DNA of 64,000 bases from Dolomedes plantarius (lineage: Eukaryota; Arthropoda; Arachnida; Araneae; Dolomedidae), in NCBI GenBank assembly GCA_907164885.2, contig OU015493.1, forward strand, positions 55,358,302-55,422,301. The letters are read 5' to 3'. The position numbers were made by a program, and so were the translations under genes. Shown in pieces: positions 56,749-64,000 of this stretch (its first letter is position 1; each line of letters begins with the position of its first letter). The notes under the pieces are model-generated. The model was not told the DNA's origin, ran no database searches, and saw nothing but the letters and a program-made list of their open reading frames with translations.

Positions 56749-57680
56749 TATGTTATATTTTGTTTGTTCTTATTTTGTATGTGACGGAATCTCTGTATGT
56801 AATGGATAGAATTCCAATAAAGCCATGTGTTACAGCAACAACAGTAAAATTATGTTATGTACTGCAGTATAAAATAAGCGACTTATAAAAAGCATAAAAA
56901 AATAATGAAAAACATTTGTTAAAACATAATTGTGTTATCTTATAACACATATCTCCAACTTCCCGACAGTGTACTTATATTAAAATAAAATAGTAACACT
57001 CTCATGTATTATTCAAGAACCAATAAAAGGCACAAATGTCGCATTTGCAAATAACAATTTTTTTAACTGTTGTTAGTTTAGAAGAAAAATTATTGGATAT
57101 TAAACTTTAAGACCATGAATTCACTCCTTTCCGTGTATCTTAGGCGTCCTACATATCTCAATGCCCGCTTTCAAATTCAGTGAATGAAACTAACCTCGTG
57201 ACACTTGAAATATGACTATTTCAAATGAAATTCAATAAAGCAAGGCATCTCTTATATTATCCTATACATCTTGATTTATTTTCAAGCGCATTGTGGGACA
57301 TGAGACAGGCGGAAGCAGCCGAAATACATTTGAAGCGTATATTGGATGCAAAACATTCGATTCAAACAGAGCTGCACCATTTATCAACCTATTCTATAAT
57401 CAAATCGTTAATACCAGTGTTGTTGTTCGAACTACTATATGAATTATTTTAACAATCTAGACTATTTAAGCAGCCACTGGAAATGCTGACTACATTAGTC
57501 AGCCTAAAAAAAATATGTCTGCCTTTAGTTGATCTTTTTCCTGAACGGTATTCTTTGAGTTCTGTACTAATACATTGCTTTTGAAATCAAGTAATCAAAC
57601 TTAGCTGCAAGTAAACTTCAACCAATGAGCGAGATTTATTCAAAGATTATAGGGTCATACTTGAAACTTTGTACCGTAGT
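56749..57680. other. Unassigned DNA with one 75-codon ORF
   Basis: ORF 57225-57452 (plus strand) is leucine-rich with a plausible amphipathic stretch but has no homologue I recognise and no neighbouring exon signal. Confidence 0.35.
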
Positions 57681-57950
57681 GGCTCGGGGTAGCCTAGAGG
57701 TAGCGTTTCGGCTTTCGGTGCTGAGGGTGCTCGGATCGAATCCTGACAAGAGCCGCTAAATACCTCCGTGTCTGGGCCGGATATGGGCACGTTAAATGCG
57801 TAGACCGGAAAGTCCCTCTATGAGGTGAGAAAGGAGGGGAGAATTCATGATCCCCAAAGATGCGGTCCTTGCGGGGGTGTTCGGTCAAAATTGAGATGGC
57901 ACCTGGATAAATCTGACTTCGACCTTTGAGGTAAGACTTTAATAAAATTT
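57681..57950 (+). mobile_element. tRNA-derived SINE (family 2)
   Basis: The tRNA-like head runs from GGCTCGGGGTAGCCTAGAGG (A box region) to TGCTCGGATCGAATCCTG (B box). The body contains CGGATATGGGCACGTTAAAT and the tail TCGGTCAAAATTGAGATGGC, ending in an AATAAAATTTTTT run. A tail fragment of the same family is at 48760 and a head relative at 29200-29424. No clear TSD. Confidence 0.75.
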
Positions 57951-57997
57951 TTTAATAACATTAATGGCAGTTAAAAGAACATTCATAGTTCTAGAAA

Positions 57998-58043
57998 GTT
58001 TATAATGGCACCCGGTGCCATTATAAACCGGGTGCCATTATAA
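57998..58043. other. Triple-arm palindrome with two exclusive perfect hairpins
   Basis: The 5' arm TTATAATGGCACC (58000-58012) is followed by two inverted copies. GTTTATAATGGCACC pairs with GGTGCCATTATAAAC (57998-58012 with 58014-58028, one-base loop). TTATAATGGCACCCGG pairs with CCGGGTGCCATTATAA (58000-58015 with 58028-58043, 12-nt loop). Only one can form at once. Confidence 0.85.
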
Positions 58044-59295
58044 TGTACTTGCCTTTTATGCAAATTCTGGGGTGCGACAACAACAAAAGCGCCATATCTT
58101 CCCCTATCGGCGACTTTTGGAACTAATTTTTTTTCACGGAAACTCTCCCATGACGTCCTTAGTCCCTTTATCAATTATGGTGGAATTCCGGCTGATAGAT
58201 CTCGCTACAGATGGTTCTGAGTAGTGTCAGTTTAAAAAAAATCCCCCTGTATATCAAGATGTTCAGTCAAGCCCAAGTATCTGAATATAAACGCAAGAGA
58301 AAAAAAATGAAATATAATAGTCTTCTATCCCAATTACACCAGGATTTCGAGAAACATATATTATCTTAATCGTATTGTTAGACAGAGCACTAAAGTGTTG
58401 TGCAGTGTGTGAAAAAATTTTCCACACCACAGTAATATATTATCTCAACTCGCATCATTAGAGAATTAATTTAATTAGCAAAATATAGCCACAAGTCAGT
58501 TCCTCTATCTTAACATTCATTTAATTATATTAAATGTCAAGGATATACGTTTCCTCATATATATTTGTAATTGACAACAACGATACTCCAACGTTAATGT
58601 TGGCAATATCCGCATTTAAAATAATCCCAGTATGATATTTAGATTCATTGAACGAAAGCCGCCATTGTTCAGATCTTATACTTACTGTCATTGTCTGACG
58701 TTTAATGTATGAGAGAATTGGGAAATGAATAGATCAGGTGTGTATTTGGTTTCATACATGCATGCATAGTATACATATATAATAGCTTAATGATCGTAGC
58801 AATATTTCTCCTGGTGCCATTTATCATGGCTATACAGCGATTGTAATGGAAATATGCCCCCCCCCCCCTATTGTGATGCAAATCGGTAAAGCTGAAGACT
58901 TAAACGTGACAATTCAGAAGCGAATTTCTTAATCTTTTGGAATGTCTTGAAATTCAAAGTATTGAGCTCTGTTGAAACATCTATTAAATTTAATCTCGAT
59001 AGTTTTGTATTAAATATTTTGCATGTCTAATTTCGACAACAGTAAACTGACTAACTAATACTTGATATTCAGGCACTGTAGTTTGAGAGACAGTTTTATT
59101 ATAACAGTTTTTTTTCTTGTTACGCCACTTACTTGTGAAATTTTCTAGGCAATGTGTCAAGGCATGCTGTCAGGAAATTTCCAGTGGGTTCCGGAAAGAA
59201 GGGCTTGTCATTCGTAATCCTGTAAATCTGCCAGAGACAACAGGATAAATTGTGGTTGCCCTTAATTTCGCACCATTGTCACTTTGTAAATTTTT
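58044..59295. other. AT-rich DNA, no gene seen
   Basis: A 10-C run near 58859; otherwise nothing recognised. Confidence 0.4.
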
Positions 59296-59347
59296 AAGAG
59301 ACACGACTAGTTTCGAGTTAACAGGTGTAACCCTTCATCAGGTATTC
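59296..59347 (-). ncRNA. Candidate minimal hammerhead ribozyme
   Basis: On the minus strand the hammerhead core elements appear in order: CTGATGA (59341-59335), a six-pair stem II (GGGTTA with TAACTC, one G-T wobble, 7-nt loop), GAAAC (59314-59310), a very short stem III, and GTC (59307-59305) where cleavage would occur. Flanking GAATAC and GTGTC can form a four-pair stem I with one wobble. Such short-stem-III type I ribozymes are known from Penelope-like retroelements and retrozymes. One unpaired A between CTGATGA and stem II departs from the consensus and may lower or abolish activity. No Penelope RT or GIY-YIG ORF is nearby. Confidence 0.4.
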
Positions 59348-59895
59348 AAACCAAATATTGCATGCAAAATCCCCATAGGATCAGATATGAGGTACATATA
59401 GGGCAATTTTTAATAACCGGCCCCCAGCTTCATTCATTAAAATTATTATTTATCTGACATGCTTTCGAAGGAAAGTCACTAGAAATTCACTTTCTTACAA
59501 CTCCACGGACAATTATAGATCACCGACTTAGAGGACAGGAGATGCGAGTCCGATCCTCGAACTTGAATGGTCATTGTATTAGCATCCGATCATTTGAAAT
59601 AACGATTACGGTTCATTAGTCCAACTTCCTTGGGAAATAAATAGCGTCATCGGAAGTAAAGAAATAAAAAAAATTGAGCTCAACATATGGTATCATTAGC
59701 CTTAAGGAGAAAGGCTGAAAATGGGAAGGAATATCACTGTAAATTACTTTCCTTACCACACTCAGATAGACAGTTGGTAAAATGCACGCAACTTGTTTTA
59801 GAGATGCCTGCTCCTCTCAGGTGGTGGTTACGTTATCATCCGACAGTTGGAAAAAAAAGATTGCGGACCATTAGCCAAAATTCACGATAGGAAAC
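59348..59895. other. No feature seen
   Basis: A 67-codon ORF at 59687-59890 carries no motif. Confidence 0.35.
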
Positions 59896-59899
59896 ACAC

Positions 59900-59996
<97 letters not shown>
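59896..59996. repeat. (TA)n microsatellite, about 100 bp
   Basis: The longest TA tract in the window, with a single G interruption near 59914. Confidence 0.95.
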
Positions 59997-59998
<2 letters not shown>

Positions 59999-60444
59999 TT
60001 TAATTAGACCAGCACGCGATATCGTTATTCTCAAAGAAGAAAGTCATCAGCTCAAACAGTCCTTCATCGGCTTTGAGCTAGAGGAAAAACATATTAACTT
60101 TTACCTCTTTCGTATTTATGATATTTGTGATATTTGCTTTTTACACCTACTGCATTTACAATTACTACTCTTGAGAAGGTTTTGATGCAAATTCCTTTAT
60201 AGGTCAATCCCTGACGACACCAGAGTAGTTTAGTTGGCAGTTAAAAGAACATTTGGAGGCCGGATGTCGATCTTCCTCCCTGGCCTGCAGTCGTTACAAG
60301 CTTTTGTCCTCACTTAATTTGTTCTTCGTGCGGAACTAGTGAGTACCAAAATTACATGATAGTTACACAAGTTTCATTTTCCAACGGCATGTAACTGTGT
60401 AACGACGATATCTTTAATAACATTTGCGTAACAAAAGAAATAAA
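59997..60444. other. No feature seen
   Basis: GGCAGTTAAAAGAACATT at 60237 also occurs at 57966, the only recognisable repeat here. Confidence 0.35.
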
Positions 60445-60937
60445 TCTATATAAATAAAGCAAAGTGTCTCTACGTATGTATGTATGTATCTATCGTATAC
60501 ATATCTACATTTCCTGACTAATCTAGTTGAAACTTCGTATGCTTATGCTTTGAAGCCTTAGGATAATTCTGAGATAAGTTTGGAAGCTTTTAAATAATTA
60601 TAAATAAATACAGTTTTTTAATAATATTTCATCTCCAGGCGTTGGAATCAATCATTCATCAGAACAGCACATGGGCACATATCGGTTGTTAATTCTAGAT
60701 GTTGCAAGTTAAGTAAACGCATTTATTGATTTTAAATTTCAGTTTTTGTTTTATTAAAAGTTAATTTTCTAATATTATTAATTTTGTTTTCTTTTTTTCA
60801 ATGGAAAGCAAAATAAAATTCCCGTAGCAGTTGCCATTCTACATTATACATAAACGTCAATTCCAGTGCCACGCACGTTAGCGTAATATATCAAGAGATA
60901 AATTAAAAATATACCCATGCGGTGACGTCAGACTTTA

Positions 60938-60941
<4 letters not shown>

Positions 60942-60991
<50 letters not shown>
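60942..60991. repeat. (TA)n microsatellite inside Helitron D
   Basis: Pure TA tract. Confidence 0.95.
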
Positions 60992-60994
<3 letters not shown>

Positions 60995-61509
60995 TGTTTG
61001 TTTGTGCGTATTTTATGCGCTGTCGTACCATTCATCCGATTGCGATGAAACTTGGTCAACTTATTGCTGGAAATTGCTAGAAGGTTATAGACTATTTTCA
61101 TTCCGCTACAACGTTCCATTCCCGAATTATGTTAGAACAAGTTTGCACGGTATCAACGGATATTTTTGTTCAAAGCCATTGTAACATTTCATTGTTGCAA
61201 ATTAAATTATAACATTTCTGCAAAATCAAATAGACATGAATTAAAAACGTGATTATTCATATATTGGCGCTTACAAGAATGAATTTGATATATTATTTTC
61301 ATATACGTGGCAACGCCGGAATATTTCTTTTTAAAAATGAAAATATAAGGATTGAAAGTCATTCATTTTCAATGAATGTTATCTATCCATTTCATGAATT
61401 GAAACTATCCCAAGCTACCTGTTCAAACTCAAATATACTGAAGGACACGTTCACTTAGCTAGAAACACGTGCGTTTAGCCTTGACGCGATTATTTATATA
61501 ACTGAAGTG

Positions 61510-61685
61510 ATATTGAAACATAGCAGATGATTTAGTTTTGAGGAAGAATTACAATCATGAAATACGTGTATATTATAATTAAGAAAGTCTGAAAGTGGCA
61601 TTGATACGTAACAGACGATTTAGCTTTGAGGAAGAATTCCAAGCATGAAATACCTGTATAAACTTTTTCTATAATAATTATCAGA
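61510..61685. repeat. 88-bp tandem duplication inside Helitron D
   Basis: CAGATGATTTAG/CAGACGATTTAG, TTTGAGGAAGAATT and CATGAAATAC recur at a spacing of 88. Confidence 0.8.
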
Positions 61686-61801
61686 TTTTCTGTGTTTTAA
61701 TATTGAATGTGATCTCAATCCATTCAAACATTATTGATTCTTTTTCTATATTAATAAATCCATTCAAACGTTATTCACTAACTGTAAATTAATGCTTTAA
61801 A

Positions 61802-62065
61802 ATGCCCAAAAAGAGGAGAGCAACTTTTAATCCTGCAGAAGTAAGGGCAAAATGTCAAAGGTTGTTGAGAAATTGTTGAGAATGTGATGAAAAAACCACA
61901 GAAGAGCGCGAAGCCAACAGAATTCGAAATGCAGTTAGACGAACACAAAAATCTGAAGAAAAACATTCCCAAGTGAGCGAACCCAACAGAATTCAAAATG
62001 CAGTTAGACGCACACAAGAATCTGAAGAAAAAACATTCCCAAAAGCTCGAAGGCGAATTATTTGA
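61802..62065 (+). pseudogene. Helitron Rep/helicase protein, N-terminal remnant
   Basis: Begins MPKKRRATFNPAEVRAKCQR, the basic start typical of Helitron ORFs. After a TGA stop it continues in the same frame with EERE-like, highly charged repeats. A 23-codon unit (NRIRNAVRRTQKSEEK, then NRIQNAVRRTQESEEK) is duplicated, with units starting at 61916 and 61985. Such R/E-rich repeats are common upstream of the Rep domain. The frame ends at a TGA near 62063; a second ORF (62085-62273, RTYDRLRASTSEGEEN...) may be the next part in another frame. Rep and helicase domains are absent before the element's 3' end. Confidence 0.72.
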
Positions 62066-62316
62066 ATTGTAGTGGTCCGAAGCAGTGAGATGGATGAAGA
62101 AACTTTTAACGCGTCGAACATACGATCGTCTTCGAGCTTCAACATCGGAAGGAGAGGAAAACGATGAACAACGACAGCACCGGCAACAAACTAATGATAT
62201 TTGCTACCGCAAAAGAATTTTAGCGAAAACTTTAGAACATCATAACATGAGGCTAATCATTGAAAAAAAATAATAACAGAAGCTGAATCCCAAGCGAAGC
62301 CGGGTAATACATCTAG

Positions 62317-62629
62317 TTTATTATTATTTTTAAATCTTTGTTGATCATGAGACAATACGGTATTTTAATTTTGTGGCAACACTGATTGTTGAAAACCTTT
62401 CATTTCATTTCTTCATTACCTTTTTTTACATTTCATTACCTTTCATTTTAATCCCTTTTTACTGGGTTCATTCCCAGTACACGGATTACCGTTTTTTACA
62501 AGTTGCCGGTGTTCACTTTTTCTGTATTCTGTCATTTTTTGTTTAATTTAGTTACTTTTTTGCATATTCTTTCTTTTTATGCTTCTGTCTGAAACTCTTG
62601 GGAATATTTTTTATTATCATTCTCAAGTA
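62317..62629. other. T-rich DNA, no feature seen
   Basis: Nothing recognised directly after the Helitron end. Confidence 0.4.
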
Positions 62630-62740
62630 GGCATTAAGCAAAATCTTAACATTTATGCTCCAAACAGTTGGACACTTAACATTGTTTACCAGGGGTGTTT
62701 TAAAACAACTGTTAATTATGTTTGTGCTTAGCTTTGAATA
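62630..62740. repeat. Dispersed repeat, inverted relative of 9596-9757
   Basis: CAAAATCTTAACATTTATGC, AACATTGTTTACCAGGGGTG and TGTTTTAAAACAACTGTTAA are the reverse complement of blocks at 9601-9760. Confidence 0.55.
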
Positions 62741-62915
62741 CTATTGCCATTCAGGTTGTGTGTTTTTAAGTATCCTTTTTATTGTGTTCACTTTTTGTTT
62801 ATTTTGCATTTGCTGTGTAGTAACATTCTAATCTTTTATTTATAGCGCTTTAATTGCCACATCGTAGAACATCAAACAACCTTTATTGCGAATTTTTAAA
62901 TGATTATACCGAAGG

Positions 62916-63406
62916 ATGGGAGGTATTACTTTGCTCTTGGCTGGTGACTTCTGACAGACTACTTGTTTTCCACGTGGAACAAGAACTGATGAAATACATG
63001 CATGCCTGAAATCTTTAGTTATATGGAATGAAATTGAAACACTTGATCTTCAAACTAATATGAGTGTTCATACGACAGGTGATGCCGATGCACATCAGTT
63101 TTCTAATACTTTACTTCAACTAGGAAATGGAAACGTGATGTTTCATGGCGATGATGGACTTATAGCAGTGTAAGATATTGGAAATTTAATTGAAAATCAC
63201 GAAGATTTGTTACAAGAAGTGTTTCCCAACCTCTCACAGCATTTTAAAGATCATAGTTGGTAACGTGAAAGAGCTATCCTTGCACCAAAAAACGACAACA
63301 TTATACTCATTAATAAGCAGATTTTAGGTCATTTGTCTGGCACATCTCAGATTTATAAGTCTGTTGATACAGTTTGTGCTACAGATGATAGAGTACTTTA
63401 CAACAT
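62916..63406 (+). pseudogene. Helitron Pif1-like helicase, C-terminal fragment with 3 stops
   Basis: One continuous frame of about 163 codons reads GGITLLLAGDF (superfamily 1 helicase motif II/III region), then PRGTRTDEIHACLKS, then HQFSNTLLQLGNGNV, then ENHEDLLQEVFPNLSQHFKD, then ERAILAPKND with INKQILGHLSG-TSQIYKSVDTV. These are consecutive segments of the Pif1-family helicase of Helitron proteins. Three nonsense codons (after AGDF, after LIAV and after DHSW) break it, with no frameshift, and two lie where normal family members carry Gln/Arg/Leu-type residues. Walker A and the C-terminal domain are missing. It lies beyond the 3' end of copy D, so it is a separate fragment. The helicase would unwind the strand transferred during rolling-circle transposition. 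Confidence 0.88.
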
Positions 63407-64000
63407 TTTATATACGGGAGGGGAAAGTCTCGAAGATAGAATTTTTGCCCATACGCGGCGGGGTGGAGGGAAGGGAACTTCTCGCCGGGGGGGAAGGAAT
63501 AGAATTTTTCTTCTGCCTGCGACTGTTTGCAGGACGTGGGGTGCGTAAGTACAAAATTTAAATACCTTTATTCGTTGTATTTTAGTGTTTCCATTGTCTG
63601 ACAATGATTGCTGAAGGAAGCTGGTCCTAAACCGACCGACTAGTCATTAGATAAATGAACGAATAAAAACGAAATTGTAATAGAACCTCAAATGACAGAA
63701 AGCTCTCCCCATTGTTTTGGAAAAATTTGAATTTGCATTAATTTTCACCCCGTGTATTCAAATAAAATATATCTCATTATTTTGAATTAAAAATGCTATA
63801 TATTTATAACAGGTAGAGTGCCTGTCCCCTATTTTTCCCCATTATTGCGTGTACCGAGAAACTTGAATAAGGGAGACGTAGTTAGTTATAATAATTTCCG
63901 AGTTTTACTTTAGCAATTATATCGCATTTTGCACGCCGTTTTGTGTCACCTCTTGATGTCTCAATACATTGGAGCAATTAGTTGTCGGTATTACATAATC
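63407..64000. other. Unassigned, with a GC-rich patch
   Basis: 63410-63545 is G-rich on the plus strand (GAGGGAAGGGAACTTCTCGC, GGGGGGGAAGG) and gives overlapping ORFs in three frames. No motif recognised. The rest is AT-rich. Confidence 0.35.

Larger units (their letters stand above)
60445..62316 (+). mobile_element. Helitron (copy D) with a remnant of its own ORF
   Basis: Starts TCTATATAAATAAAGCAAAG after A (60444). It ends with the hairpin CCCAAGCGAAGCCGGG, then TAATACATCTAG (CTAG at 62313-62316) and T. The AGCGAAGC hairpin core is shared with copies A and C. An internal TA tract (60942-60991) and an 88-bp tandem duplication (61510-61685) lie in the non-coding part. Near the 3' end lies the N-terminal fragment of a Helitron protein. 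The middle of an autonomous element is deleted. Confidence 0.78.

Noticed and set aside
57225..57452. 75-codon ORF as a small protein gene or exon
   Set aside because: No motif, no splice context that I could support, and ORFs of this size are common by chance in the window.

Overview
The window reads as AT-rich intergenic DNA from a eukaryote, most likely an arthropod and plausibly an arachnid. I base this on the repeat content: tRNA-derived SINEs, Helitrons with TC...CTAG ends, Tc1/mariner, pogo and hAT elements, an RT-RNase H non-LTR retrotransposon, and long (TA)n tracts. The species call is an inference. I see no host protein-coding gene, no rRNA, no functional tRNA gene and no CRISPR array. 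Almost everything that can be supported is a mobile element, a remnant of one, or a local tandem repeat.

Layout. 1-10 kb holds an 81-bp tandem duplication, a long foldback mariner-type MITE (1235-1957), two hAT MITEs (3214-3744 and 3950-4406, the second inserted into a SINE), and an orphan TIR element (5214-5940). 10-18 kb holds the only long open reading frame, a 5'-truncated non-LTR retrotransposon with reverse transcriptase and RNase H (10278-12152), then a 189-bp tandem duplication, a Helitron 5' end and a second foldback MITE (16016-16535). 18-31 kb is sparse: a pogo-type MITE, two SINEs, a pogo/Tigger transposase remnant (25889-26278) and tandem repeats. 31-39 kb has a nearly intact Tc1/mariner element with a DD36E catalytic triad (31284-32502) and a 5.4-kb LTR element with no coding capacity (33239-38629).

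42-48 kb is a nest. A Helitron (43130-46365) carries a Tc1-like DD34E element in its 5' terminus (43146-45625), and that element carries a third TIR element (43313-44288). hAT elements lie on both sides, and the right one (47000-47711) also has an inner TIR element. 52-64 kb holds a tiny pogo MITE, a Helitron split by a SINE with an exact 11-bp target duplication (54181-55286), more Helitron copies, a candidate hammerhead ribozyme (minus strand, 59296-59347), and two broken parts of a Helitron Rep/helicase gene (61802-62065 and 62916-63406).

The genes do not work together as a pathway. Each coding piece is a transposition protein, and all but the RT ORF are visibly broken. What the window offers is an insertion record, in which target-site duplications and interrupted repeats give the relative order of events. 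Element limits, TIRs and TSDs were read by eye. Family names rest on recognised protein motifs or terminal sequences, not on database searches.
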